Shown piece by piece: positions 49,332 to 57,937 of a DNA stretch of 64,000 nt. Within the stretch, counting starts at the first letter, position 1. Every line of letters starts with the position of its first letter. The stretch lies in NCBI GenBank assembly GCA_050250575.1, contig JBFWOJ010000012.1, forward strand, positions 1 through 64,000, written 5' to 3'. Source of the DNA: SHVO01 sp050250575. Lineage in GTDB: Bacteria; Pseudomonadota; Alphaproteobacteria; Rhodospirillales; Rhodospirillaceae. The notes beneath the pieces are model-generated. The model saw only the letters and a program-made list of their open reading frames with translations, was not told where the DNA came from and did no database searches. Made by a program: the position numbers and the translations under genes.

Positions 49332-49727
49332 CTAAGACGCGCTGGCCGCGGGCGCGTCCGGCGATTTATGGAGCGCCGCCATCAGGCCCTTGCGCAGGGA
49401 AGTGGCGTTGTAGGGCTTCGTCACGCAAATGCGCGCTTCATAGCCGTCCATCTGGCGAGTGAGCAAATTGTAGCCGGTTCCAAAGACAACGGGGGTGCCG
49501 CGTGCGAGGAGCTGGTCGGCAAGAGGGAAACTCTTCTGGCCATTCAGATTCACATCGAGAATGGCGAGATCGAATTTGGTCGCCGCGATGTGCTTCTGTG
49601 CATCCTCGAAATTGCTGGCGATCGTGACCGAGGCCGCACCGAGGTCGCGCAACATCTCCTCGGCGTCGAGGGCGATGAGAAATTCGTCTTCCACCAAAAG
49701 GACGTTCAGGCCGGACAGGGTTTTCAT
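49332..49727 (-). CDS. Single-domain response regulator (FAT GUY-like)
   Basis: A 131-residue receiver. Asp58 (LAILDVN) is the phosphoacceptor, LLVEDEF near residue 10 holds the acidic pair, and Lys104 (VTKPYN) is the conserved Lys. Strand four reads PVVFGTGYN (residues 79-87), again close to the FAT GUY motif. The ATG at 49727 is used; the frame is open upstream inside the kinase gene but that is not part of the domain. It starts 8 bases after the CheB/CheR kinase stop. A small tail rich in Ala/Ser follows the domain. It is paralogous to the receiver at 47231. Confidence 0.9.
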   Translation of the reverse strand: MKTLSGLNVLLVEDEFLIALDAEEMLRDLGAASVTIASNFEDAQKHIAATKFDLAILDVNLNGQKSFPLADQLLARGTPVVFGTGYNLLTRQMDGYEARICVTKPYNATSLRKGLMAALHKSPDAPAASAS

Positions 49728-49735
49728 GTGCACTC

Positions 49736-52700
49736 TTAAAACGGAAAGGTGATATTGCAGTTGAGGCCGTTGCTCGCAAGATCGTGACTGCAGGCGCCGC
49801 GAAGATCGTGCGACACGGCGTTTCTGATCAGGCGCATGCCGAAGCTTTCGACCACACGGGATGCGGCGATAGGCTTGTCGAGAACTTCGATCCAGTCGAG
49901 CGAAAGTTCGCGTCCCGAGGCTTTCACCTGCACGAGCCACTTCACTTCGAGCTTACCGCCGTTCTTCGACAGCGCGCCGTATTTCGCGGCGTTCGTCGCA
50001 AGTTCGTGCAAGGTCAAAGTCAACGCGAGGGCGTGCTTTGGCGGAAGCGCGATGTCGGGGCCATGCAGAGTGACGCGCTCCGATTCGCCGAAAGGAAGCA
50101 ACTCGGCCTCGAGGATCTGCCGCAACGATACTCCCTGCCAATCGCCGGCGGTGAGGAGATCATGGGTCGCGGCGAGCGCGCCGATGCGGCTTTTCAAGGT
50201 ATCGGCCAGCTCGGCGCGGTCGGCCTTCGTGCCCACGGTCTGATTGATGATGGAGTTGACGGTGGCGAGCGTGTTCTTAACGCGGTGCTGCAGTTCGTCC
50301 ATCAGCCGGCGCATCTCCTTTTCGAGGCGGCGCAACTCGGTGACGTCCTTGAGGATAAAACCCACGGCAGTCACGCGGCCGTCTTCTTCATAGGGATACA
50401 CGTCCACGAGGAAATCCCGAGCCGCACCCGAAGAAATCCTCATGGTCAGTTCAAGATTCACTTCCTCGCGGCCATGCGTGAACACGTCGGCCATGGGACG
50501 GTCGAGCTTGTCGAACAGTTCCGGAGAGATCTCCCTCAGGTTCCGGCCGATGTGCTCTTCCATCGTCTTGCCGTACAGATCGGCGAACTGCTGATTGATC
50601 TTGACGTAGCGGCGGTTGCGATCGATCAGCGCCATTCCCACCGGCGCGGTCTTGTAGAGCGTCTCGATTTCGCTGGATCGCTGCCGCGCCAGCCCGACGT
50701 TGCGCGCGAGTTCGGCCTGGGCTTGCCGGATCTTGGTGACGTCGGCAAATACGATCACTACGCCATCGATCGATTCATCGGCCGCTTTATACGGGAGGAC
50801 GCGTACGACGTAGAACTCCTTGCCGTCGTTCACGGTCAATTCGTGTTCGACCGGCTCGCCGGTGGTCATCACCTGACGCGCCCATTCGTCAAACGGTTGT
50901 CCGGCCGGCGAAACCAGGTCGGTGAGCGGACGACCCTTGTCCTGTTCCTGGAACCGGAACAGCGACTTCGTCGCGGGCGTGAAGCTTCTGATCCGCAGTT
51001 TCGTGTCGAGGAAGACCGTTGGAATTTGCGTGCTCTCGATGAAGTTCTCGAGGTCGGCATTGGCCCGCGCGAGCTGGTCAACCTTGTTCTTGAGCTCCTC
51101 ATTGACCGTCGCAAGTTCCTCGTTGGTCGATTGAAGCTCCTCGTTCATCGACATCATTTCTTCGTTGGTGCTCTTGAGCTCCTCGTTGGACGTCTCGAGC
51201 TCCTCTACGGTCGTGCGCAGCCGGACCCTGGTTTCGTCAAGCTCGTCTTCGAGATGCTTGATATTGTCCTCGTCGACAGTGGGAAGTTCCTCGTCCTCGA
51301 GCGAATCGAGACGTTGGCCGACGTCCTGGAACACCAGCAGGACTTCGTCTTTATTCAGCGGATGGGCGCTGAGGGTGGCGAGAAAATGACTGCCGTCGTC
51401 CTCCTCGATCCTGACGGCGCGTCGTACCGCGCGCCGGCCGGTGCGATGGACAGTCTCCAGCAAGGATCTTATGGGAGCGCGCAGCCCCCGCTTGGCGAGA
51501 TCGGTGATGCGCGAGGAGGGTACGCCCTCGGCCAGTTCGAGGTAGCGCCCCGTGCGCGTCGAGGACCGAATGACGTCGTGGAGCGAGTCGACCACGACAT
51601 GGGCCGGCGCGTAAAACTCCATGATCGTCCGCGTCGTGACGTCGGTGCGATCGGGCATCTGGCCGTTGACGTCCGGCTCGGGCATCGCATGGGCAAGAGA
51701 GTCCACGGTGAGCGGCATGTGCACGGATTGCCGTGCGCCGCCCTTGCGGCGGAAAACGCGCGCGGTGGCATCGACGGCCTCGAAGAGATCCGTACGGCTA
51801 GCGATATTCTCCGCCGAACCCAGGAAGAGCCAGCCGCCCGTGCGCAACGCGTAGTGAAACACCGGCACGAGACGCTGCTGAAGCGACGGATTGAGGTAGA
51901 TCAGCAGGTTGCGGCAAACCACCATGTCGACGCGCGAGAACGGCGGATCCTTGATGAGGTTGTGATTGGACACCCGCACCATGTCACGGATCGATTGCAC
52001 CAGGGCGAAGTCGTCGTCCTGCGCGAAGAAATAGCGGTCCAGCAGTTCGACCGGCACGTCGCGCACGGCCGCGTGCGGATAGCGCGCCGAGCGCGCCTTC
52101 TGCAGCATCGGCTCATCGATGTCGGTGGCAAAGATCTGTATGCGCGGACGCACGTCCATGCGCGCGAGCGCTTCCGATATCAGAATCGCAATGCTGTAGG
52201 CCTCCTCGCCGCTGGAGCAGCCCGGAGTCCAGATGCGCACCGTGTCGGCGGCGCCCTTGTCGCGCAAAAGCTCCGGGATGACTTCCCGCCGCAAGGTGTC
52301 GAAAGCCTCGGTGTCACGGAAGAAACAGGTGACGTTGATGAGAAGATCGCGGAAGAGAAGATCGGCTTCCTTCTCGTTCTCTCTCAGGCGCCGGAGATAA
52401 TCCTCGGCGTGCGAGATCCCGAGGACCTGCATGCGACGCTGCACGCGGCGCAGCATCGTCGAGCGCTTGTATTGACTGAAGTCGTGGCCGAGGCGCCGGC
52501 GAAGCTCGTCGCACACCTTCATCAGGAACTCGCCGCCGTTGGGAACCGGCGGTGGACCGGCTTGGCTGCGGTCGAAATAGTCCCGCAGAGCCGACGGCAT
52601 GTCGCGGACACTGAGGACCTTGTCCACCAGCCCGGTCGCCACCGCCGCTTTCGGCATGCCGTCGTACTTCGCGCTCTCAGGTTCCTGAACCAGGGCGAGA

Positions 52701-53200
52701 CCGCCGGCTTCCTTTACCGTGCGCAAACCCTCGGCGCCGTCGCCTCCGGTCCCCGACAGCACGATGCAGGCCGCGTTGGGGCCCTGGTCGATCGCCAAGC
52801 TGCGGAAAAAGACATCGATAGGACGCCTGAAACCGCGCGGCTCCGAGAAGTCGGTGAGGCGGAGGCGGGCTTTCTCGATGGTGAGACTGTGATTGGGCGG
52901 GATCAGATAGACGCAGTTGGGCTCGACGACCATTCCATCGACAATCTGCCGTACCGGCATCGAGGTGCGGCGGCCCAGAAGCTCGGCCAGCATGCTCTCA
53001 TGGTTCGGGTCGAGGTGCTGCACCAGGACATAGGCGTAACCTGAGTCTTCGGGAACGTTCGTCAGGAAGGTCTGGAAGGCTTCGAGCCCGCCAGCGGACG
53101 CGCCAAGGCCGATCACCGGGCAGGCCGCGGGGTGGGCGCCTACTTCGGGTTTATCGGGAGGAAGTAAGAGCTCTAGCGGTTCAAGTTCTTCGACTGCCAT
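49736..53200 (-). CDS. CheB-CheR-PAS-HWE hybrid histidine kinase
   Basis: A 1154-residue soluble multidomain protein. Domain order: CheB methylesterase (residues about 28-200; Ser35 in GLGASAGG, His62 in VQHLDPNH, Asp154 in GTGGDGAEGL); CheR methyltransferase (about 225-480; TPGCSSGEEAYS near residue 325); a coiled coil of repeating NEEL units (about 650-735); PAS domains (about 740-960); and an HWE kinase core (His972 in DELQHRVKNTLATV, N-box LHELATNAAKYGALS, WxE in LSLDWIEVLD). All catalytic residues are visible. Such proteins are common in alphaproteobacteria and link chemosensory-like modification to signalling, but their inputs are mostly unknown. It precedes a single-domain receiver by 8 bases. 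Confidence 0.95.
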   Translation of the reverse strand: MAVEELEPLELLLPPDKPEVGAHPAACPVIGLGASAGGLEAFQTFLTNVPEDSGYAYVLVQHLDPNHESMLAELLGRRTSMPVRQIVDGMVVEPNCVYLIPPNHSLTIEKARLRLTDFSEPRGFRRPIDVFFRSLAIDQGPNAACIVLSGTGGDGAEGLRTVKEAGGLALVQEPESAKYDGMPKAAVATGLVDKVLSVRDMPSALRDYFDRSQAGPPPVPNGGEFLMKVCDELRRRLGHDFSQYKRSTMLRRVQRRMQVLGISHAEDYLRRLRENEKEADLLFRDLLINVTCFFRDTEAFDTLRREVIPELLRDKGAADTVRIWTPGCSSGEEAYSIAILISEALARMDVRPRIQIFATDIDEPMLQKARSARYPHAAVRDVPVELLDRYFFAQDDDFALVQSIRDMVRVSNHNLIKDPPFSRVDMVVCRNLLIYLNPSLQQRLVPVFHYALRTGGWLFLGSAENIASRTDLFEAVDATARVFRRKGGARQSVHMPLTVDSLAHAMPEPDVNGQMPDRTDVTTRTIMEFYAPAHVVVDSLHDVIRSSTRTGRYLELAEGVPSSRITDLAKRGLRAPIRSLLETVHRTGRRAVRRAVRIEEDDGSHFLATLSAHPLNKDEVLLVFQDVGQRLDSLEDEELPTVDEDNIKHLEDELDETRVRLRTTVEELETSNEELKSTNEEMMSMNEELQSTNEELATVNEELKNKVDQLARANADLENFIESTQIPTVFLDTKLRIRSFTPATKSLFRFQEQDKGRPLTDLVSPAGQPFDEWARQVMTTGEPVEHELTVNDGKEFYVVRVLPYKAADESIDGVVIVFADVTKIRQAQAELARNVGLARQRSSEIETLYKTAPVGMALIDRNRRYVKINQQFADLYGKTMEEHIGRNLREISPELFDKLDRPMADVFTHGREEVNLELTMRISSGAARDFLVDVYPYEEDGRVTAVGFILKDVTELRRLEKEMRRLMDELQHRVKNTLATVNSIINQTVGTKADRAELADTLKSRIGALAATHDLLTAGDWQGVSLRQILEAELLPFGESERVTLHGPDIALPPKHALALTLTLHELATNAAKYGALSKNGGKLEVKWLVQVKASGRELSLDWIEVLDKPIAASRVVESFGMRLIRNAVSHDLRGACSHDLASNGLNCNITFPF

Positions 53201-53375
53201 AGGGCGAACAAGAAACAGGGCTTAACGATGCGCTACAACGCATCACCAGCCTTGCGTGTTCCACCTAGGCACTAAAAAAGGGTCCGGGTGTGCAACTTCC
53301 TGGGCGGGCGCGTCGAATCGCGCGCGGAGCCTAAACGGCCGCCCGGACGTCGTCGTTAGCGTGCGTTTAGAAATA
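53201..53375. other. Intergenic gap before the CheB/CheR kinase
   Basis: 175 bases between the leftward DegT aminotransferase stop and the leftward kinase start. It should contain the kinase promoter, but I see no recognisable operator, hairpin or small gene. Confidence 0.5.
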
Positions 53376-54593
53376 CTAGAGCCCCGCGACTTTGCGCACA
53401 GCGGCGACCACCCGGTCCACGTCGGCATCGCTCATCCCGGGAAAGAGGGGCAGGCTGACACATTTAGAGTAGTAGGATTCCGCACCGGGAAGCTTTCGGC
53501 GACCATAGAGACCTTGGTAGTAGGGCTGGAGGTGCACCGGCAGATACTGGATCCCCACCCCTACGCCCTCGGCCTTCAGCCGGATGACGAAATGGGCGCG
53601 TTCCATCCCGAGCTGCGGGAAATCGACCAGCACCGCATTGAGGTGCCAGCCCGGATTGCCGCCCACGCGGCGGATGGGCTGGATCACCGGCGCAAGGGGC
53701 TTCAGAGCTCTCTCGTAGCGCTCCATGAGTTCGCTCCGGCGGGCGATGAAAGCCGGCAGCTTCCTGAGCTGGCTGGTGCCGAGCACGCACTGCATGTCCG
53801 ACAGGCGGAAATTCCAGCCCAGCTCCGGCATCTCGTAGAACCATGGATTCGGCGTGCCGTCGGAGGCGTGCGAGAATTCCTTCATCAGCGGATCGTCGTA
53901 GTTCTTTTCCATGCCGTGGCAGCGCAGGACGCGCAATGTTTCGGCGAGCTTCGAATCCGCGCAAGTGATCGCTCCGCCTTCACCGGTGGCGAACGCCTTC
54001 ACCGGATGGAACGAGAAGCAGGCGCCGGCAACGTCCGTGAGGCCGCCCACCGGAATCGATTCATTCCCCGGATAGGTGCCCCCGAGCGCATGACAGGCGT
54101 CCTCCACGACGGCGATGTCGTGCTTCTTCGCGATCGCGACGATCGAGCGCATGTCGCAGCATTGTCCGTTCATATGGACGGGAATGACGGCTTTGATCTT
54201 GCCCGGCGTGGCGCGCGTGATCGCTTCCTCGAAATTCTCCGGCGTCATCAGTCCGGTCGTCGGATCGGCATCGGCGAAAATGACCGTGGCGCCGACAAAC
54301 CGCACGGCGTTTGCCGTGGCAAGAAACGTCACGGTCGGAACGATCACCTCATCGCCCGGCTTCACGCCGAGGGCGAGCATCATCAGATGCAGCGCGGTCG
54401 TGCCCGACGAGCAGGCCACGGCTTCCTTGGCGCCCGCCGTCTTGGCGAGAGCGGCTTCGAATTCATCGACAGCCGGTCCGTCGGTCATCGGGGCGCCGGA
54501 TCGCAGGAAGGCAGCGACCGCGGCAATGTCGTCTTCATCGATGATGGGGCGGGCGTAAGGCAGCAACGGCTGCGGGGCAGTCATCTGGCTCAA
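53376..54593 (-). CDS. DegT/DnrJ/EryC1-family sugar aminotransferase
   Basis: A 405-residue PLP enzyme of the sugar 3-/4-aminotransferase family. The family blocks SSGTTALHLMMLALGVKPGDEVIVPT near residue 62 (PLP phosphate), VVEDACHALGGTY near residue 158 (PLP Asp), and the catalytic Lys in ACFSFHPVKAFATGEGGAI near residue 188 are present, as is the late GIQYLPVHLQPYYQ segment. These enzymes make amino sugars for O-antigen, capsule or glycoprotein synthesis. No sugar epimerase or other nucleotide-sugar gene is adjacent, so its pathway is unclear. A closely ArnB/PseC-like role is possible; the ArnT-like transferase at 15750 is a thematic partner but not linked. Confidence 0.88.
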   Translation of the reverse strand: MSQMTAPQPLLPYARPIIDEDDIAAVAAFLRSGAPMTDGPAVDEFEAALAKTAGAKEAVACSSGTTALHLMMLALGVKPGDEVIVPTVTFLATANAVRFVGATVIFADADPTTGLMTPENFEEAITRATPGKIKAVIPVHMNGQCCDMRSIVAIAKKHDIAVVEDACHALGGTYPGNESIPVGGLTDVAGACFSFHPVKAFATGEGGAITCADSKLAETLRVLRCHGMEKNYDDPLMKEFSHASDGTPNPWFYEMPELGWNFRLSDMQCVLGTSQLRKLPAFIARRSELMERYERALKPLAPVIQPIRRVGGNPGWHLNAVLVDFPQLGMERAHFVIRLKAEGVGVGIQYLPVHLQPYYQGLYGRRKLPGAESYYSKCVSLPLFPGMSDADVDRVVAAVRKVAGL

Positions 54594-54771
54594 TCCTCTC
54601 CTGGTTTCGACCTATACCGGGCGGGATCGAAACATCGGGACGCAATATGCATGACGGCCCGGTGGCCGCAAGAGGCGCTGTCACATAAGTGTGGAGGGCC
54701 TTTTTCCTTAAGCGAAGGACGCCTCGCGTGTTAGTCTTTTGGCCGCCACGTCACCCGCCAAGGAGGTTCCG
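54594..54771. other. Divergent gap before the DUF6152 gene
   Basis: 178 bases between the divergent aminotransferase and DUF6152 starts. A T-rich patch with GGGCCTTTTTCC lies near 54697-54708. The right end carries the strong AAGGAGG ribosome site used by the DUF6152 gene. Confidence 0.4.
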
Positions 54772-55158
54772 ATGTCGAAGCGATTCTCCCGGCCGTCCGG
54801 CGCTGCGGCCTTTGCCGGCGCTCTTCTGATCGGCACCGCCGCCTTTGCCCATCACGGATGGGAATGGGCCGAAGAGAAACACTCGAACCTCGAAGGCACC
54901 ATCCGCGAAATCTACGTCGGCCCGCCCCATCCTCAGTTGAAGGTCGAGACCGCCAGCGACGGGATCTGGACGATCGATCTCGCCAATCCCGCCCAGACCA
55001 CCCGCTCCGGTTTTGTCGAAGGCTCGGCGCGGCCCGGCAACAAGATCCAGATTCTCGGCAATCGCTCGGCCAAGAAAGATCAGAAGCTGATGAAGGCGGT
55101 GAAGATCACGGTCGAAGGCAAAGACTTCATCCTTTATCCGGAGCGCATGCCGAAATAA
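54772..55158 (+). CDS. DUF6152 family secreted protein
   Basis: A 128-residue protein with a Sec signal peptide (about 25 residues ending FAHHGW) and a mature small beta domain. The HHGWEWAEEKHSNLEGTIREIYVGPPHPQLKVE block and the WTIDLANP-RTRSGF pattern are those of DUF6152 proteins, whose role is unknown. The ATG at 54772 has a perfect AAGGAGG site 5-6 bases upstream, which decides the start over an upstream in-frame ATG. It is followed after 15 bases by a DUF6644 membrane protein, a recurrent pair in proteobacteria and suggestive of joint function at the membrane. Confidence 0.85.
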   Translation: MSKRFSRPSGAAAFAGALLIGTAAFAHHGWEWAEEKHSNLEGTIREIYVGPPHPQLKVETASDGIWTIDLANPAQTTRSGFVEGSARPGNKIQILGNRSAKKDQKLMKAVKITVEGKDFILYPERMPK

Positions 55159-55173
55159 GCGCCGGCGGGCGCC

Positions 55174-55647
55174 ATGGAGATCCTGCAGGCGCTCCATGAC
55201 GCCGGCTTCGCGACGGCCTTGCGCCGCGCTGGGACGGTATATCCGTTCGTCAACGCGGCGCATATCTTGTCGTTCGGGCTGATCGTCGGCGCCATCGGCA
55301 CGCTGGACCTGCGCGTCCTCGGCCTGTTCCGCAATGTCGCGCTCGGACAGCTTGCACCGCCGCTGTCGCGGGTTGCCGCGAGCGGGGTCGCCCTCACAAT
55401 CGTCACGGGCTTTCTTCTCTTTAGCGTCCAGCCGCTGTCCTATGCCCAGAACGGCGCGTTTCTCGCCAAAGTGAGTTTGGCCGTGCTGGGCATCGCAAAT
55501 GCACTTGTGCTCAACGCGCGGCCGGCGTGGAAGAACGCGGTCGCGGGCGGGGCGGTCGGCGCGAGCCTGAAAGTGCAGGCGGCCGCCTCCCTGCTCATTT
55601 GGATCATGGCGGTCATCGCCGGCCGATGGATCGCCTTCGTCGAATAA
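55174..55647 (+). CDS. DUF6644 family membrane protein
   Basis: A 157-residue protein with four predicted membrane helices (residues about 25-45, 65-85, 95-115 and 130-150). Conserved residues LRRAGTVYPFVNAAHILSFGLIVGA mark the family. It is in an operon with the DUF6152 secreted protein and probably anchors or serves it. No function is established. It ends next to the convergent YciI-like gene, stop codon to stop codon. Confidence 0.82.
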   Translation: MEILQALHDAGFATALRRAGTVYPFVNAAHILSFGLIVGAIGTLDLRVLGLFRNVALGQLAPPLSRVAASGVALTIVTGFLLFSVQPLSYAQNGAFLAKVSLAVLGIANALVLNARPAWKNAVAGGAVGASLKVQAAASLLIWIMAVIAGRWIAFVE

Positions 55648-55959
55648 TCAGATTGTCTCCGGGCGCACCGGATTCGACGAGGCCTCGCCCGCCACGGTCA
55701 TCCATTCGCGCACGCGCCATCCTTTAACCAGCCCGTTCACGACATACGGGTCGGTGCGGACGAAGTCTTCGACCACCGCCTTGCTCTCAGCCTTGAAGAG
55801 AAGAACCGCGGTATCGGGAGGATCCGTCAGCGCGCCGCCGAGCACGAGTTCGCCGCGCGCATGCGAGGCCCATGCCTTCTCGAGGTGAGCTTTGCGATAG
55901 AGCGGCCGTTTTTCGAGATAGTCATCGGACGTCTCATAGAACAAGAGGAAGTGTTTCAT
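55648..55959 (-). CDS. YciI-like protein
   Basis: A 103-residue protein of the YciI/YCII-related fold: KHFLLFYETSDDYLEKRPLYRKAHLEKAWASHARGEL at the start, ALTDPPDTAVLLF near residue 43 and a VVNGLVKGWRVREW tail. A conserved His lies in the helix of the ferredoxin-like fold. Relatives include muconolactone-isomerase-like and dehydrochlorinase enzymes, but most have no known activity. Its ATG overlaps the stop of the monooxygenase-like gene upstream (ATGA), forming a two-gene unit. Confidence 0.85.
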   Translation of the reverse strand: MKHFLLFYETSDDYLEKRPLYRKAHLEKAWASHARGELVLGGALTDPPDTAVLLFKAESKAVVEDFVRTDPYVVNGLVKGWRVREWMTVAGEASSNPVRPETI

Positions 55960-56279
55960 TTTTTGTCTCCGCAGGCCGTGCCGAAAGCGACCTCGTAGTG
56001 ACGCACAAAATCATCGAACGAGGAAAGCACGGCGCGCGCTTCGGGTTCAACCACCGCCGTCTCGATCTCATCGCCCGCGAACGCACGAATGGACTCGAGC
56101 GACTCCCACAGCGTGACGGCGAGGAACTCGACATGGCCGGCGAGATCGCGCTGCAACAGGTAGGCGCCGCGATGTCCATCGATCCTGGCGATAGCGGTGA
56201 ACACGTGCTGCGTCACGAACTGCCGATAAGCGGGCGCGTGTTCGGCGCTCGCTTCGCCTCTCCAGATTCGTACGATCAT
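55956..56279 (-). CDS. Antibiotic biosynthesis monooxygenase (ABM)-like protein
   Basis: A 107-residue protein with the dimeric alpha/beta-barrel (ABM) fold, including the IVRIWRGEASAEHAPAYRQF start and the VEFLAVTLWESLESIRAFAGDE helix with a Trp-Glu pair seen in such proteins. A family role as a small oxygenase or stress protein is possible. The ATG at 56279 has CGGAGG upstream and is preferred over 56312. It is translated together with the YciI-like gene. Confidence 0.75.
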   Translation of the reverse strand: MIVRIWRGEASAEHAPAYRQFVTQHVFTAIARIDGHRGAYLLQRDLAGHVEFLAVTLWESLESIRAFAGDEIETAVVEPEARAVLSSFDDFVRHYEVAFGTACGDKK

Positions 56280-56631
56280 GGCGATCCTCCGAGGGCGGCC
56301 GGTGCTGTCCAACCGACTTTAGAGCCCCGGATATGCTCCTCATAGCCGCGAAGCGCACGCCGCTATCGCCAAAGCTGCCGCGGCGAGCCGTTTTGCGACC
56401 AGCGCTCGCCGGACAAGCGCGTCAGGCGAAGTTGCGGCCTAAGCCCGTGCCCGTGCGCCGAGGCATCACAAACACGTTACACGCAAGCGGCGTATAAAGG
56501 AGCGGGAACGCTTCTCACAAACGCCTGCCGGGCGCCACGAACTCTCCACAATGGGATCGTTACATTTGCAAGTACCGGCCAATGCCGCTTCGTGCGGCGT
56601 CGGCGGGTGCGAACTGCAAAGGAGTTTGGCT
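56280..56631. other. 352-base divergent intergenic region
   Basis: The gap lies between the leftward ABM-like gene and the rightward TSP3-repeat gene. Its right part contains a GCCGC-TTCGT-GCGGC hairpin (56584-56598) in the presumed leader of the rightward gene and the AAAGGAG ribosome site that fixes its start. I find no tRNA, riboswitch or small gene that I can defend. The middle holds no clear motif. Confidence 0.5.
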
Positions 56632-57075
56632 ATGAAAAAGCTGACCATGATTGCCGCTATTCTTGGGACAGTTGGGTCGCTCGCGATTGCCGATGCACAA
56701 GTGACGCCGGCCGCGGCGCAAGACCGTTTCGGTTTTAGCTTCAGCGTCGGCGACGTCGATATGGCTTATCGCAACGGTTATTACGACCGTTGGGGCCGCT
56801 GGCATTACTGGGCCAGCCCGCGCGAAATGCGCGAGTTCCGGGGCCGCTATGCCAGCCGCTATCGCGACATGGATTGGGACGGTGTCCCGAACCGTTATGA
56901 CCGCGATCGCGACGGCGACGGCGTGCCGAACCGGTACGACCACCGCCCGAACCGCCCGGGCATGGGCTACGGCCCGCCGCGCGGCAACGGGTACTACCGT
57001 AACAGCCGCGACTGGGACGGCGACGGTGTCCCGAACCGGTTCGACGACTTCCCGCGCAATCCGCGCCGGAACTAA
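56632..57075 (+). CDS. Secreted protein with thrombospondin type-3-like Ca-binding repeats
   Basis: A 147-residue secreted protein. After a signal peptide (cleavage near residue 25-29), a Tyr/Arg/Trp-rich segment is followed by three repeats of the form DxDGDGVPNRYD or DWDGVPNRYD (near residues 82-92, 93-106 and 125-138). The Asp-x-Asp-Gly-x-x-Asn spacing resembles the calcium-binding thrombospondin type 3 repeat (DxDxDGxxD). Strong AAAGGAG precedes the ATG at 56632. No further family is known; a calcium-binding envelope or matrix role is inferred. Confidence 0.75.
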   Translation: MKKLTMIAAILGTVGSLAIADAQVTPAAAQDRFGFSFSVGDVDMAYRNGYYDRWGRWHYWASPREMREFRGRYASRYRDMDWDGVPNRYDRDRDGDGVPNRYDHRPNRPGMGYGPPRGNGYYRNSRDWDGDGVPNRFDDFPRNPRRN

Positions 57076-57100
57076 GCCATAAGATAAGCGAACGCTGCGA

Positions 57101-57132
57101 AACCGGCGGCTGCCCTGCAGCCGCCGGTTTCC
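57101..57132 (+). terminator. Intrinsic terminator of the TSP3-repeat gene
   Basis: AACCGGCGGCTGC (57101-57113) pairs perfectly with GCAGCCGCCGGTT (57117-57129) over a 3-base CCT loop, followed by TTCC. The 13-bp stem lies 25 bases after the stop codon. Confidence 0.8.
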
Positions 57133-57282
57133 ATATGCGACCAAAGCGTTAAGGCGGCTGTACCCAGCTCTCCCCACGGTGATGTGAAAGGCGATAGGCG
57201 CTGCGGGCCTTCCTCACCCGCCGGGGCCTCTGTAAGAATAGGTTTCGCGTTTCGCATTCGCCCCCGAGGAGAAGGACATCCC

Positions 57283-57870
57283 ATGAAGAAAGTGATCGTT
57301 GGAGCGCTGCTCGCCACCGCGTTTGCGGTACCGGCCCTTGCCGCGCTGAAGAGCGGTGACAAGGCGCCGGACTTCAAGGCGCGCGCCTCGCTCGCCGGCA
57401 AGGAATTCGATTTCTCCTTAGCTGACGCCCTGAAGAAGGGCCCGGTGGTCGTGTACTTCTATCCGGCCGCCTACACGCGGGGCTGCAACCTGGAAGCCCA
57501 CACCTTCGCCGAGAACAAAGAGAAATTCGACGCGGTCGGCACGACGATCATCGGCGTGTCGCAGGACAGCATCGCGCGCCTCAACGAGTTTTCGGCCGAT
57601 CCGGAATACTGCGCCGGCAAGTTTCCGGTCGCGTCCGATCCGGACGGCAAGATCTCGAAGTCGTTCGACCTGACGGTGCGCGAGCGCCGCGACGGCATGA
57701 AGGACACCAAGGGCCGCGACATCACCAACGCGGGTACGACCGAGCGCACCACTTTCGTCATCACGCCCGACCACAAGATCGTCGCCACTCTGTCGTCGGC
57801 GGACGACGGGATCAGCCCGACCGACCATGTCGACAAGTCGCTTGCAGTGGTCGCAAGCCTGAAGAAGTAA
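57283..57870 (+). CDS. Secreted peroxiredoxin (AhpC/TSA, BCP-type)
   Basis: A 195-residue peroxidase with a signal peptide (MKKVIVGALLATAFAVPALA). The peroxidatic Cys68 is in YPAAYTRGCNLEAHTF, equivalent to the BCP TPGCTxE motif, with a further Cys at residue 110 (EYCAGK) that could be the resolving one. The C-terminal RTTFVITPDHKIVATL strand is typical. It likely destroys hydroperoxides in the periplasm, with a thioredoxin-like reductant (TlpA-type proteins are candidates). GAGGAGAAGG lies before the ATG. It ends at a bidirectional terminator. Confidence 0.88.
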   Translation: MKKVIVGALLATAFAVPALAALKSGDKAPDFKARASLAGKEFDFSLADALKKGPVVVYFYPAAYTRGCNLEAHTFAENKEKFDAVGTTIIGVSQDSIARLNEFSADPEYCAGKFPVASDPDGKISKSFDLTVRERRDGMKDTKGRDITNAGTTERTTFVITPDHKIVATLSSADDGISPTDHVDKSLAVVASLKK

Positions 57871-57906
57871 AACGTAATTCGCCACCAATAGCGCGGTGAA
57901 ACAAAC

Positions 57907-57937
57907 ACGGCACGGGGCGTCCCCCCGTGCCGTTGTC
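57907..57937. terminator. Bidirectional terminator between convergent genes
   Basis: ACGGCACGGGG (57907-57917) pairs perfectly with CCCCGTGCCGT (57923-57933) across a 5-base loop. T-rich tracts follow on the right strand (TGTCATTT) and an A-rich stretch lies to the left, so it can end both the peroxiredoxin and the glycosyltransferase transcripts. Confidence 0.8.

Noticed and set aside
49784..53044. A 1086-codon open frame on the strand opposite the CheB/CheR kinase
   Set aside because: It is antisense to a gene with intact catalytic motifs and ribosome spacing, has no recognisable domain, and long antisense frames are expected in GC-rich coding DNA.
53256..54734. A 492-codon frame opposite the DegT aminotransferase
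   Set aside because: Same composition artefact; the aminotransferase has the PLP lysine and other blocks on the leftward strand.
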